Positions 1 through 12,494 of a stretch of 64,000 nt of DNA are shown piece by piece. This DNA is from Eutreptiella sp. 'Long Island Sound 2002' (lineage: Eukaryota > Euglenozoa > Euglenophyceae > Eutreptiales > Eutreptiaceae). A program made the position numbers and the translations under genes. The stretch covers positions 35,483,394-35,547,393 of the forward strand of contig OZ038383.1 of NCBI GenBank assembly GCA_964036045.1. The letters run 5' to 3'. The notes under the pieces are model-generated. The model searched no databases. It was given only the letters and a program-made list of their open reading frames with translations, and had not been told where the DNA came from. How positions within the stretch are numbered: the first letter of the stretch is position 1; the number at the start of each line of letters is the position of its first letter.

Positions 1-960
1 ACACTCCAGGTATTATACCCTTCTCAATGTGCCCTATAATATGCTGTCCGCAAACACGCTGCATGGAGCAGCTACCCTTATCAAGCAAGCAAGCGTTAAG
101 GGACTCCTCAGGTTCTCTTAAAGAACGTACCGAGGAGCCCCTGGGTAGCCTAAACAAGGTTTACCGTGCGCACTTCGCGTGGCCTACCCCTTAATGCGTG
201 TGTGCATGCACGACTATGCACAATCACGTTGGGCAAACCTGTCCATCTCCACAACAATCTTGACTCCACCAGGGGGTGGCCCCGCCTGGGCGTACCTACC
301 TTACCTACCGCTGGGAAGTGAAGCAAGGTGAGAAAACAAAAGGGGCGCACGCGAAGAACGTTGCTATGCACTTGTGTGTATGACTAATCACCCTGATCTG
401 ACCGCTAATCATCTGCAATCTTTGTAATCAATCCCTCTACCGCGCCCTATCGTGGTTATCGTTGTTAACGCTGCTACACGACTCGTTCACGGAGACACGA
501 GACGAGCAATGTGTATGCGGCATGCAAGACGAGCATACCTGTAGTTTATACCTGATTCATTGAAGTCTTTTCAATTGATTTTCGAATTCTTGAATTTTTG
601 AAGCTTCTATTAGTGTGGGTGGAATCTGTATGTTTGTTTATTAATGTGTGTCTCGTCATTTTCAAGACTACGTGATACATACGTTTATAATTCCATTATT
701 TTTCCATTTTCCGGCGCTTCGCTAGGAGCCGCTCCTGCGCGCCGCCATTTTATGCGTATGAATTTCTGGACTTAAAAAATCCAGAGATGACTGTAATTTC
801 TATAAAAATGTGCCTTTGATGCACAATTGGATTCTACTCAGGTGTGTCGTTTCAGAAAAATTCTACGCCGTCATTTGACGGATTTTGGTGTCGTCGCTTC
901 GTTTTTGCGTGGATTCGTCCATAATTCTCCCATTCCTGCCTCTGCAGATACCCACGCGCA
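1..960 (+). repeat. 5' LTR of chromovirus Gypsy-2 (left-truncated by window)
   Basis: This segment aligns collinearly with 63159-64000. Shared landmarks include the CAAGCAAGCAAGC block (about 84 and 63210), the block around ACCGTGCGCAC, the GGAGACACGAGACGAG block, the TTTATACCTGATTCATTG block and the AGAAAAATTCTA block near 857. Identity is clearly below 100 percent, with many substitutions and small indels, so the insertion is old. The two copies share orientation and enclose the Gypsy-2 pol pieces at 15008-16067 and 61328-62308, as expected of LTRs. The left edge lies at or before position 1. The right edge is not fixed, because the partner copy runs off the window end at a point matching about position 880. 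No primer-binding site was recognised after it. Confidence 0.75.
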
Positions 961-2218
961 GCCTCGCTGAGTAGGCCGTGTTCGGGCCGAAACGCAGGTG
1001 CCTGGAGAGACTGAGCAGAACCAAGACCCCACCAAGGGGCAAATTAATTTTTTTTCGACTCCCTACGCCCTAAGACAGGTCACAGGTCGCCAGCAGGTTT
1101 ACAAGAACCCATGCGAGTGTGTATAATGTGTCTTGCGTTTGGGTTGTGTCGACGCTGCGTCTTGGAGGAAGGGATGCATATGCACATGTTTGGCATGCTC
1201 CCAATCTAACCCAACCAAGCCACAGGAGCCCCGGCAGCGCCAAGAGCGCTGAGTCTTCTGTAGGAAACTGTACAATCAGAGCAGCAAAAGGACGCCAGCC
1301 ATGGTGAGCGCCCATTTTTCAGTGTGAGGGAGACTGTAGGTATTTTAAAGTAGATGTGGAAACCAAGGAAAGGCCAAGAAAAATTCCCTTTTTCGTAAAA
1401 TGCGACAGTGGTGGCCACCACAGCACAAGGGGGGAGTAAGAAAAAGTGCTTTTCCATTGCTTTTGGACATACTCTAGTTGTATTAGAGATGCACTGAGCA
1501 TCCATGCATTTTTATCTTAGTATTGGTCCAGCCAAAAGTGGTGAGAACACATTTTGACCTATGGAACCAAACACCCAATCAGGATATGGAGTGGACCCCT
1601 TAATCCCCTTTCAATCAGAAGTAAAACATCTTTTCCTGAGTTGACTGAGCACTGACATACCTAAGGTAGAGCCTATGAATTTATCTATGTTTTTCCATGA
1701 ATACTTATCTGCCCTAGTGGTATGCACCATGGGGGGTTAGGCACCTCTTTTTGAGAGGTGCTGGGTTCAATTCCTGGTCAGCCTAACTAAGTAGGAAGAT
1801 CCCATGTGACATGGCAGTGACCTCATCGCCACATACCATGCCACCTCAGCACATATGGGACCCAAAACAAAGAGTGCACATCTCCTAAGATGGCACTATG
1901 GAGAGAGAGTGATCCTGAGGCAGTTTTCTAACTCTTTTCCCAAAACATTTCAGCTATCACTGTGAATATGCATTCATTTGTATCCTGAGTTGCAGTTTCT
2001 GTGAATATCTAATCATCTTTCACTGTTTACACTGCAGCCCTTCATGCTTTGATCCTGAATTACCTTCTCTTTGCATACTGTTGGCTTGGGCTATCCTGGA
2101 TTGAGTTGGCTTTACTGTATTTCAACAAACAAAAGCTTTTCATCATCCAAAACCAGCAGCAGGACACCCTACAGCAACAACAAGCAGCAGGAGAAGCAAA
2201 AACACAGTGCTGAAAACA
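961..2218. other. No gene seen; spacer after the left LTR
   Basis: No reading frame here looks like protein coding. The stretch has an oligo-T run near 1045-1055 and a tRNA-like block at 1700-1790, annotated separately. If Gypsy-2 was once complete, its gag, protease and RT should lie between the left LTR and 15008. Nothing resembling them is visible here, so that part was deleted or lies outside what I can recognise. Confidence 0.5.
1700..1930 (+). repeat. tRNA-like SINE head (candidate)
   Basis: A block at 1713-1731 (AGTGGTATGCACC) resembles an RNA polymerase III A box. About 40 bases on, GGTTCAATTCC at 1763-1773 matches the B-box consensus. Between them CACCTC-TTTTTGA-GAGGTG forms a perfect six-pair stem with a seven-base loop, which would place TTT as anticodon (lysine-like). 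The T arm needs G-T pairs and no clean acceptor stem closes, so this is more likely a SINE head or tRNA relic than a functional tRNA. The downstream part to about 1930 is assigned only as a possible SINE body. Confidence 0.35.
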
Positions 2219-3248
2219 CTATAAACTTTTCTCCGGAGAGTCCTCCACCATGATGTAGTGGGGAGCCGGGGATTCTTCCACAGGCATGGGGCGATCCCTG
2301 GTCCCTGACATAGGTTCAAGAGGTGCAGACGACGAGGCAACGGAAATAGGGGAATGATGGAGTTCATGACGTTCCAGCACTCCAATCTCCTCCTCCTCAT
2401 CGTCGTTCCCCTGTTCCAACGCCAGGGGGAACCACTGGTCACACTCATCCTCTTCGATTTGCGTGGGGGATTCCTCCGTGATCGTAGGACTTAGCCTGGA
2501 TCCGCTCGCGGGGTTGGGATACGCTTCCAAGGCAGGAGATTCCTCCGGCAGCCAGGGAAACCGCCGCGATCCACTCATTGGAGTGGGCGACGATTCCACC
2601 ATAGTGGGGTTCTGCCTAGTCCCCGACAGGGCTTGCTGGATCAGGGCCACGGCCTCTCGACCCAGACGGCCATGGGGATCAGGCGTGAGCGCAAGACTCA
2701 ACGGTTTTCAGCGTCGAGTTGGTCAACAATAGGGCTGATGGGCCCTGCCGCAAACAGGTTCTTTCTGACCTGAGGCTCTGGCAGCCCCCCGAGCGACGGA
2801 GGAGTGCCAGAGTCGACCACGATGGGCCCCATTGGCGAAGTCATCGTACCCCAGTCGGCAGTGCGTGAAGGTGCAGCGTTCGTACGCTCGATCACCCCAG
2901 TAGATGAGTCGATTATTCCCTATTCTCGGCGCTAATAACGGTCTCCGAGCCCGTAATAGGCAATTGTGGTCCTCTTATCGCTCTCTGAGGGTGGCTGTCT
3001 ATTTCCCCCCCAACCATCCCAGGTACACCAGCTGGATCTCGAGGATGGGGGGCCCCGATGGGAACATTCGGCGATTTCGGAGACTTAGGATGTGTAGCCA
3101 CTTGGGGCTTGGCCCGTTTTTGCGGCCCCTGCCCCGTCGATGGGGTCAGGGCCGAGGAGGTCCTGAGAGTGGGGAACTGGACACCCTCAGCTATCCCTCT
3201 GTTAGACATTTGTGAGGCCGTGGATGACTTGTCAATCCGATCGTGCAA
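2219..3248 (-). pseudogene. Pro/Ser-rich reading frames, function unknown
   Basis: Three adjacent minus-strand frames (3248-2913, 2895-2698, 2701-2219) cover this kilobase in three different phases. The most 3' one encodes about 160 residues with a degenerate repeat of the form E-E-S-P-x-P followed by S-G-S-R, and an acidic stretch. The first is rich in Pro, Ser and Thr. The phase changes suggest frameshifts or introns. The frames lie downstream of the Gypsy-1 pol on the same strand, so they could be a third ORF of that element or an older gene remnant. I do not recognise a family. Confidence 0.3.
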
Positions 3249-4299
3249 AACCCACTTGTAGTTTTACTCCTTGATATGCGAAACCTTGTTTTCACAGCGG
3301 ATTTATGCCAACTACAAAATCACAGACCTCTACGTTGTCCACAGCAGGATCACAACATCAAGACCACGAATAACCATTCATTGTCATTGTTGCATCGTGA
3401 AACAGGACCCTGAAATGTGACAGTGAAACGACCTTCAATGCAGTTCATGATGAAATAATTATGCAATCTGATTGCTACACTCGCTGATTATCAGACCGTA
3501 CTGAATTGAAGCGTTGTTAATTTATCACACAGAAATTCGCATGCGAGGATCTGAGGCGTGAGCGCGGTCGCAAATCCTATTCATCACAGCCGATTCCAAC
3601 CGCCTGCAGCCAAGCTGAGAGGCCGCCAATCACTGCCACTTACATCCCCCTCCCAAGACAGCACACGCCCGTGTGTTGTCTGACCCCGGAAGTCCAAAAC
3701 TACAGTGGCAGTTAAGCGGGACGAAGAAGAAGCAGCCAAAATAAAAACACATGTAGCTGGGCCCTGGCAGTGACTCCCTCCCTGCAGCTGATCAAGCAGC
3801 AGAAGTGATAAAGGAAAATCCTGACAGCAGCCATCACAGGCTCAATCATCCAACAGGGTCACACAATGCTGACGGAAAAAAAAACTGACGAGCAAGCCCA
3901 GTTACAGAATTAAAAGCGACCATCTCCACGGCATAGTCTGGAAAACCCGATAGAACTGTCCACCCTCACGGCCTGGTCTGGACGATCTGGTGATTCTGAT
4001 CTGGACTCTGGAACTCAAGATAAACCTGAGAGCACAGGGACAAATAACAAGAGGAAAAAACAAAGCAAATCACAAACATAGAAAAGTACAACAAAAAAAA
4101 AGGCTCTGTCCTCTGGGGACCCAGCAGTCCCTTCACGGGCACGTTGCAATGAAAATAAAAATGTCGTCCTACACCGCTTATCCCGCTTTTCTTGGTAAAT
4201 GACTCTACAGGGACACAGAGGCTGAGTGGCTGACCTCTGGGACAGAGTATGACTGAACAGTGTGAAAAAAAATCATACATCAGGAGGGCAGCACCATGT
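3249..4299. other. No gene seen; probable 3' non-coding end of Gypsy-1
   Basis: This AT-richer kilobase follows the pol stop of Gypsy-1 at 4300-4302 on the minus strand. I see no credible ORF. I looked for a terminal repeat shared with the opposite end of Gypsy-1 (14769-15007) and did not find one, so LTRs for Gypsy-1 are not assigned. Confidence 0.4.
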
Positions 4300-6285
4300 T
4301 CACTTCAGCCATTTTTTCGGGCCATGGCGCGTGCAATAACGTTCAACCCTATCATTCCCCCTCCCAATAAACTGTCTAGCGTCCTCCCACGTCTTTTCCT
4401 CATGGTCCTTCCAAGCCACATACAACTGAAGGTACGGAGAGGCACCTCAGGGCCTCTTGACCGCATGGTCCAATACATCCTCGACCATATGCGTGTCATC
4501 GTTGGGCGGCAACTGTCTATCACTGAAATACGAAAAAGGGGCTGTCACTTTCTCCAACATGGATCTGTAAAATTTCAGACGATCTGAGGCAACTACTTTC
4601 TGGGTTTCTCCAACCTGAATCAGATAGCGATCCCCCCCCTCCCACCGTATAATCTCATACGGGCCCTGCCATATCCGCTTCAACTTATTGTAGTGGGGCT
4701 GATCCCACTTCGGGCGATCTAGCAACCACACACGATCACCTCCTCGGAAAGGTTGCACCTTAAATTTCTTGCGCAATGCGCTAGACTCCTTGTCATGCAG
4801 GCGCTTCAACGCAGTTTTAACCTGTTGACACTCAGTTACAAGTCGTGAAAAAAATTGCTGCGCATCCTCCGCCCCATCTCCCGGCACTGTGGGGGGTACC
4901 TCCCCAAACCCTACGGGGTCCCTCCCAAAAACCAGCCTGTGGGGGGAGTAGGGGGCAACCAAACCTGGCAGGTCATTCAACCCCCACAGGGCTAGGGGGA
5001 GGGCATGATACCATGAGCGCGGTCCCTGGGTCAAAAAGTGCCTAAGCGCCATGACCACACTCTTGACTGCCAATTCCGCCCTGCCGTTTGTGGACGGTTT
5101 ATGGGGGACACTACTGTGTTGTTCAATACCGCTCAGGGAAAACAATGTGTCCAGAAATTGGCTGCTCAGAACTGAAGCATTGTCGGAATACACTTCCTTC
5201 GGTAACCCCATAAAAAAAACAACTCTCTCTAAAAAAATTTCAGCTAACTTCCGGCTGTCCAGACCCAATTTTGGGGTCAGAATTGCCAAAATATAGCCTG
5301 TTAGCCGGCACATAACGACCATCAGGTAATCGTAAGTCTCACCATTAACGACACTTTTCGGGAGACTCACGAAATCTATGGCTAAACTAGTGAAAGAGTC
5401 ATCAGGGACGGGGTAAAACGCGGGCTCCCCATGTTGCTTCCCAGTTTGGGGCTTAGTCTGCTCACACACCTGGCATGCCCCACAGACCTGCCGGACCAAC
5501 TGGCGCGAATCTGTATCAGGGAAAGAAAATTTTCTGTCACAGAGTAGAAATGTCTTGTCTACCCCGCCATGGACATACGTGTGGCAGGCCTGAACAACTT
5601 TCTGACTGATGGCCTGTGGCACCACATGTTTGCCACGGTAGCGCAGACGTAAACAATCAGGCCTAGGACTATAAAACGCATAACCTGGCGCACGAAGAGA
5701 CGCCTGTTCCTGCCGCAAAGAGGCCAGGACTCCCATGAGATGAGGATCCTGCTCATAAAAAACAGTCCAGTCGTCATGCAAAATGGAAACCTCAGGGGGA
5801 ACTACTCTCCCCGCGCGGACCGTTGCCCATGGCTCATCAGAGTCTCAATCAGGAATGCAGGCCGCGGGCGCACACTGCAGTGCAGCCCCGGGGGCACGAG
5901 CAGACCAATTCTGGCTGCGTCCCTGCGTAATCGCGATGCGTTGCGCCTTTCGGCGGGCCTTGCGTGGCAGGCCTTCAACAGAAAACAAATTTCTGTACTG
6001 ACTGCAATACGCAGCACACTCCGCATACCCCTGCTCAGCAAGCTCAGAAAACTCAGCATCATCCTGGAACACGTCCACGGGACCCACTTCCTGATTCGAC
6101 GGCGTAACTCCTGATGCGAGCAAGGAGGAATGCCATGCCACAAAGTTACGTAAAAATTGTGTCTCCCCCTGACCATCAGCCCTCTCCAGGAGCTGATCGG
6201 CATGGGCTCGCTGCTCCCTCTCATCTGCCGCTACGCCTTCAGCATCCTCCTCGGTACCGTGTATGTTAGTTTCAGGACTATACAA
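4300..6285 (-). pseudogene. Gypsy-1 integrase and chromodomain (3' part of pol)
   Basis: The frame is continuous with the RT-RNase H segment. A linker of about 145 residues (6285-5848) ends at an in-frame TGA (5845-5847). The integrase then begins with an H-x3-H ... C-x2-C zinc-binding module (CHTYVH, CGACQVC). The catalytic triad is visible as D in AIDFVSLP, D in YSDNAS and E in NGRAELA, with exactly 35 residues between the last two. The C-terminal part (KRIWQGPYEI) leads into MVEDVLDH, the start of a chromodomain. An in-frame TGA at 4447-4449 interrupts it, but the same frame continues with LYVAWKDHEEKTWEDA, the characteristic chromodomain core, to a final TGA at 4300-4302. Both internal TGA codons could come from CGA by C-to-T change at CpG. 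The product would insert element cDNA into chromatin in the nucleus. Confidence 0.85.
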
Positions 6286-9123
6286 CTACGCTGGGTAAGA
6301 CCAGCGTGAGAGGGTGTCAGGAATTTCCTGATTCTGCCCGGGCACATACACTACATCTAACAAAAACTGTGACAGAAACTGGTGCCAGCGGACCCGTCTG
6401 CCGACTGGACCAGACACCGTGACGAAGTCCTCCTTCGTCATATACTCCAGGCTGCGGTGATCTGTTGCGACCCACGCCGACTTCAAAAAAAGTCTAGACT
6501 GCTGTAGCCACGCGTGAAATTTGTGAAGTGTTGCGACAATTGCATATGTTTCCTTGTCCCTCACTGGCCAGGCACGTTGGCCATGGGACTTATCACCCTG
6601 CAACTTCCTCGAAAAAAACGCCAGAGGAAACAAAGGACATCCGCAACCCTGGGTAGGATCATCAGGCTCAGGACATTTGCAGCGGCGTTGCTCCAGCACA
6701 CCACCGACCGCAAAGTCACTGGCATCGGTACGAATCCAGAACTGCCTCTGAGTATCTGGAATGTACAGCTGCACGGGATTTAATATTTTTTCTTTCAGCT
6801 GTCCAAAATGCCAGATCATATCCGGCGTCCAGTGAATCCTGTTCTCCAAGCGACAGATTTCTTTTTCTGCTTCTGCGACATTGGGAAACTGCAGAAAAAC
6901 AGCTTTGCGTTTGGATGCGCTCAGGGGTGGGTGTGTGGACTTGAATTTCCCCTTTTTCGTCAAATCCAGACCCCGGAGGGCATCCGTCAGCGGCGCTGCG
7001 TGGTCTGCAAATTTATCAATGTAAAATACATACCACTGTGCTGCCCGCAAAAATGCTTTCAGGTGGGTTGGGGTCCGGATGTCCCGCCAATCCCACCTGG
7101 AGACTGCGGCGACCTTCTCAGGATCTGCTGATCTCCTTCCTCGCTCTAAAATATGTCCACAAAAACGCACCCGTCGCAGAAACAGAAAAACCTTTGACGG
7201 TTTAATGGACAACTGCCAATCTTGCAAACATGTTAAGATACTACACAAATCTTCATAGTGCTGACGAATACAACCATTAGTCACTGGGGTGTCCAGATCT
7301 GGGTTGTCCTCTGTGTCTGGTGTACCCCTCAGCACATCATCAATATAGGGTTTCACCCCCGTTTTCTCCAAACAGAGCTGGACCATTCTCTGATAGGCTT
7401 GTGGGGCCGTTTTCAGCCCCATGGGCAGCACAGTCCACTGAAAAAGACCCCACGGCGTCACAAACGCCGTGAGGGGCCTGGATTCAGGCTCCAAAACCAT
7501 TTGGTGAAACCCATCTTCCAAATCGAAGATGGACCAAATGGCGTTTCCGGACTGCTCCAAAAAAAGGTCTTCAATGACCGGGAGCGGGAAAGCCTCATCC
7601 GCAAGTTGCGAATTGAGGTAGCGGTAGTCGATGACTAACCGCCATTTACCTCCCGGCTTGGGCACACAAAAGGCCCTTGCTGCCCAGCTCGAAAACGATT
7701 TTTCGAGCATGCCGCGCTCAAAAAATTGGGAAATCAATTCCCGAAAAGCGGCATCTCGGACTCCCATAGTTCTATAAGGGCCGACCCTTTGAGGTACGGC
7801 TCCTTGTTTTAATTTTATTCGCGCGATGCCAGCCTCACCACGCTTAGAATGGTCCACATCCGTTAGGATATTTTTCGCAAATTCAACAACAGTCGAAAAT
7901 TCCTTCCCCAACATCTTCCGATACGGCACACAACGGGGATCACTGCGATCGCCCTCAACAACAGCACGCAGGCTGCGTTCTGAAAGCAGGTCATGCGCAG
8001 CAGTGATCTGCCGCAATACACGCAACCGTGCTTCCCTCATGGACGAAGGCGGGGACAATGCGCGGTGACTGGAATGGCAGACGCAACACCCAGAACACAT
8101 CTGGTGGCAGCCATCCGTCTCTGCCGCGGCAGACTCATCTGTACACCCCCATTCCTTACCCTCAGGGGGCTGAAGCAGATCCATGCCCTGCGCGTCAAAC
8201 AGCACAACCCTGGTCGTCCAGTGGGGCAATTGCTGCAGAATGAGCCCATCAGTGTTCCCATATAGGGGCACTGATGGATCGAGGTCCCACCAATCCAGCG
8301 CCACCTCACCCAACGTCCAAAACCATGGACACTGCTTACGTACTGGCACCAACAGGATTCCTCTACCCTGGTCAAGCACAATTTTGGTGACAGTGTCTTG
8401 CAGCAAGTGGTGTGGCGGATGCAACCATAAAAATTTCTGCATTGGTCGCCCTTTGGAGTCCGACAAAACCCAATTATGGGACAACCCATTCTCCCCTTTA
8501 TCGCAATACTCCGGAAACAAGTGTGCCTGCTTGGAAGCAAAAACATCAACGAACTGATCACTCTTCAGCCCAGCCCATTTCAGTATCATGTCTCGTACTG
8601 ACGATAAAAGAATGTGATTGCCCTGTGAGTACAAAAATGTAGTGGATCGTCTCATCTTCCTTCGCACAGCCTGGCGGCTTTTACCGGGGGTCTGAAGTGC
8701 CATTTTCCGAAAAAACCTTGAGTATTGGGCCCGCACCCGTCGTGATGCGACTGGTGTGGATCCGATCTGGGCCATCTTCAGTGGGTCCCCCTCCTGTTCG
8801 TCATCCGCCAAATCGTCCCGGGGGATATCTCCCGGCAAACACATGGCGCACACTTCATCCACTTCACATTTACAATGACGACACGAAACTGGGGCCGGTG
8901 GGTGCGTCTGTGTGCCCCCCCCTCCCGAAACTTTGCCTGGGCCCCTGTAGTCCCGACGGAGCCCGGAATCACCCGCAAAAGAATCGGGGGGTGGAGCTGT
9001 ATATACAGACTGAGCATCAGGCACGTCCTCCACGTCAGAGTGGAGCTCATCTGTGCCATAAGCCTCAGAATTTGAGTCAGACCCCACATCTATGGTACAT
9101 GGGCATTGCGGAGGCTCTGACCC
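6286..9123 (-). pseudogene. Gypsy-1 reverse transcriptase and RNase H (pol)
   Basis: The segment encodes about 945 residues of pol. RT motifs appear in order: KWRLVIDYRYLN, the first catalytic aspartate in FDLEDGFHQM, the primer-grip region LPMGLKTAPQAYQ and the YIDD box in KPYIDDVL. RNase H follows with TDASDFAVGG, KETYAI, ATDHRSLEYM and the final aspartate in IPDTLSRW. An upstream Cys/His-rich patch (CRHCKCEVDEVCAMC) resembles a zinc-binding linker. The frame ends at TAG (6286-6288) but continues in the same phase into the integrase linker. The first 60 or so residues of the open frame as it now stands (9312-9124) come from the inserted LTR and are not native. The original pol start is the ATG at 12802-12804, beyond the insertion. 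Confidence 0.9.
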
Positions 9124-9128
9124 GTCAT

Positions 9129-9393
9129 TGTAATGGGCACGCATGCCCAGGCTGAGATCGCGAGTCCTGTAGTTTAGGATGCGTCGCGCGCGTGCAGAAA
9201 ATGTGATATTTTGTAGTGCGGAAATGCCAGATGATGAATTGTATGACAGTGCAGAAATGTCGTGATTGTTATTATCGTTGTAGGGTATTATGATGACATG
9301 AGAACCCAACAAAGATTATGAGAATCTGGCGATCTAAGGAGTGATTCTGGTGTTGTTGCTTTTGCCTGTTGCCTGCCGGAGTTGCCCCTTACA
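9129..9393 (+). repeat. Left LTR of the nested non-autonomous element
   Basis: This 265-bp repeat starts TGTAA and ends TTACA, an inverted pair at its tips, and matches 12495-12759 exactly as far as I can read. It sits directly after the GTCAT duplication at 9124-9128. Because it entered the Gypsy-1 pol frame without a stop on the minus strand, it adds a non-native leader to the RT frame. Confidence 0.92.
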
Positions 9394-9423
9394 AGATTCT
9401 CATCTAAGCTTGGGTCTTTGGGT

Positions 9424-10299
9424 ATGTCAGAGGACGATGTCGACAACGGAGTTCAGAAGGAGTTGACAGGAGTATGGGATCACATCCGTCGTCTTTGGGA
9501 ACAGGAATCAGAGACACCCATTCGTCTCTCATCGCCGGATAATAAACTTGTCAAAATGTTTGAAGGCTTGACTCTTGACTGTCACGACTTCGAAGAACTG
9601 AGCAGAGAGTTGGTCTGTACTTGTCACGAAAGTGGGGATCTGGTGTTTGCTCCTCGAAGAAGTTATGGCTGTCCCCATGATGAGTACATTACTGCACTAA
9701 AGAGCCCTGAGTACACTCTTCGCCGTGTTTGTCGCCGTTCGGAGAGTCTTGAAGAGTGCCGGAGGCGTTTGTGCAGTGCAGCTGATAATGCTCGCACCGG
9801 CTTTTGGTTACCTCGTGGAGGTTAGTATGTCCGTGCCCTGTTGAGCGCGCCGGATAATTCTGAATATTGTGCGGCTCAGCGAGTTCGAGGACTGATGGAG
9901 GCGTGGGTGCTTCGAAGTGGGTACCAAGAAGCAACGGAGGACAAAAGTCAACAGTCGAATTATGAGCTCGAGTGCACGGTGGTGGTTGGACCAGGGAGAG
10001 CACATTCGTCGAGTGGAGCCCCCAAAAGACGACTCCAAAAACGTGGTGGTCGCAAGAACTAGTGGTTTTCGAGGTTCGTCAAAAGGCTGGTCAGCTTGAA
10101 CGCGGTTGGCTTTGTCGCACCTGTGTGTATAACTTAGTTTGTGAACGCGGTTTCTGCAAATAAGTCGCAGCGTACGAGCGGTCCGAAGCAAGGACTCTGT
10201 CAGTAGTGGACAAGCCGGACGAGCGGTCAGTTGGGCAGTTTGAAGACGAATTCATCGGGGCCAATGGGAGCAACAAGAGAGCGCGCCTTGGGCCGATGA
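9424..10299 (+). CDS. Unknown protein of nested LTR element, frame contains four TAG codons
   Basis: From the ATG at 9424 the frame runs 291 codons to a TGA at 10297-10299. It contains TAG at 9823, 10060, 10135 and 10204, and no TAA or other TGA. The conventional product is the first 133 residues, with Cys- and Arg-rich segments (such as RRVCRRSESLEECRRRLC). The continuation is Arg/Ser/Gly-rich and basic. I do not recognise a family, and no zinc knuckle or protease is visible. As the only long frame of the element it may be a gag-like or accessory protein. A TAG-only stop pattern fits either readthrough (see findings) or chance in a non-coding interior. Confidence 0.45.
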
Positions 10300-12484
10300 G
10301 AAAAATTTTAAGGTTCTTGTGTGGTGTTTGCGTGTGTTGTGCGCGCAGGCATGGGGCGGTGCTACAAAGGCACTGCTTGCTGGTGCTCCGGGAGCGCCTT
10401 GAGGTACTTGCAATGTGGAGGTGGCAGTTCCCTACTGCATCTCTGGTTTTAGACTCAGCTACGCCCCACGTGCCAGATTCGCTATCACACTGCGTTGTGG
10501 GGCACTCGTGTTGTTTCTGCTCTTCGTCAGTTTTTAATATTTCAAGGTTCGCCAGTTTTTGGTCTAAATCTCACTCAAATGAGTGAGATGAGAAAAATGG
10601 GTTTGACACCAAGCGCCTGTGGCGCTGAAAAAGCACTGCCTTTGTGCTTGCAGGCTTGCACTGATATGCAGCCTTGTTTTGGTTTTCAGACTTTGAAGCT
10701 AAAAGTCCAGTTTTACACTGGGCTGGTTTGAGCCTTTCTGGCTCACGATGGTGTCTGCTCATAGTAGGATTGGTTTTGCTGACAAGAGGAATATTTTTTC
10801 TATGACTTCTGTTTTGGTTCCACTTTGGTTGTTTTGGTTTGAGTCACTGTGTGGCTCAGTTTTAACTTTCTAACGCCAGTTTGGAGGCTCTGGGTAGCCC
10901 TGTGGCTACAGGCGCCATACCTCCATTTTTAAACATAGGGCAAGTTCACACGCTGTTTTCCCTTAGGCAGAACTGTGTATGTTCTGGTTTGAGTGCAGGT
11001 GCACTGACGAGTGTACCTCTGCAATTGGGAGGGGGACGCCTTTAGCGCTTGCGAGCCTGGGTCCTCCTGACACTGCATGGCGTTTGTTGTTTGTTTGTGC
11101 AGCGTGGAGCTGGCATATTTTGTTAAGGTGCAGTGGAAAACCCCCCCACCACAAGATAGGTAATCGCGATGACTCCTTGAGTGCGTGGGTAAGCAGGTAT
11201 GTGGGTGACCTGTGTTGGTTTGTACCCTGTAGGTCCCTTGGGTCTGGTGGATTGTACACCCAGCTAGACCAAGGTTGACCCCTCCACTGAGGTTCAGGTT
11301 GGCAGGCCGCGGGCTGGATGCCATGGCCAGGCATTGCCCATCTTTTTTTCTATGATCATTGGGCCTGCCACTGTGGGTGAATGTTGAGTAGAATTTGGTC
11401 GTCCTCAGCTCCTGTGTCTTCTACCACTGTGGAAGGGGAGCGTGGGGGTGAATTGGATAACAGATATTTCTTTTGCCCTGACCTTGTATATACTGATCCA
11501 CATTTCCTTCTTGTGTTTGTGTTACAGGTGGATAATCCAAGTGGGGTCAACAACAGTGGTCGAGTATGGAAAAATTTCAAAAGAGATGCCCAAACTGTGC
11601 CAGGTCTGTCTTTTTGTGTTCCAGTTCTGCACCGACCCCTCCCCTACCATCGTCGGTGTCGGCGCTCCTGTTTCTGCTTCACAGATGTGGAGCATGTCAT
11701 GGTGAGCGGGTTAAAAAGAACTCAGAAGTGGCATCTCAGAATTAAGGCACGTTAAGTGCCAGGTTGAAGGCCTGCAGCAGTTTGTACATTAGCTTAAGGG
11801 TTTCTCCACACCCTTTGAGGTCACACAGTGACATGTTTCACTGTTTTCTGCTTTGCTTTTGCTGCATTGGTGCCTGTTTGGATTTTTGAATTCTGAGATG
11901 CAATTTTTTGATGTTAAACAAACTTCTGAGCAGGAAATTTTTTGGTGCAGAAAAGCAGACTTTAGGCATGGGCAGTAAGTAGACCAGTTTTTGTTTTTGA
12001 ATGTCAGTTTTGGAAAACTGCCCCCCTGAGTTTTAGGCTAAGAAGTTTTAGTCAGAATTTTCTGATTAGAGTTTTTGAGCTTTCTCAGAAATTTTTTCCC
12101 AATAGTCAGCTTGGGTTTTTTTAGGGAGCAGGCCCCCCACTCAGTTATGTGTCAGTTTTTTATACCCGAAAAAGGATAGAGGGGCTGCAGTTCAAGATTT
12201 CAGGCCCTGGGGTAGGACAGATTACAAGTTTCCATTATTCTGCACAGTCTCATGTTGTAATGCATCCCCGTGTGAAACCAAGGGTGCCTATCAGCCCCAG
12301 GGAGTAACCGGAGGTAACCTGTGGGTAGGGCCCTGAGGTAGTTCAGAAACTGGATGGAGTAATCCGGGTATGTCATCCCGTGAGCACATTTTTCTGTGAG
12401 GTTTTACATATGCTCTGTTTTTCTGTGGGCATGCTTGCCCATGTAGGGGTATATATCAGTTTTTCAGACACTTGGCAGTGTCTT
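10300..12484. other. Non-coding interior of nested LTR element
   Basis: This is T- and TG-rich sequence with many short TTTT tracts and no convincing frame on either strand. It looks like filler typical of large non-autonomous LTR elements. Confidence 0.5.
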
Positions 12485-12494
12485 GGGAGGGGGA
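12485..12494 (+). other. Polypurine tract before right LTR
   Basis: GGGAGGGGGA abuts the right LTR start (TGTAATGG). Plus-strand DNA synthesis of LTR elements is primed from such a tract, so it fixes the element orientation as +. Confidence 0.75.

Noticed and set aside
9124-9312. N-terminal 60 residues of the RT frame as native coding
   Set aside because: This is LTR sequence of the nested element, repeated identically at 12495-12759. The native pol start is at 12802-12804.
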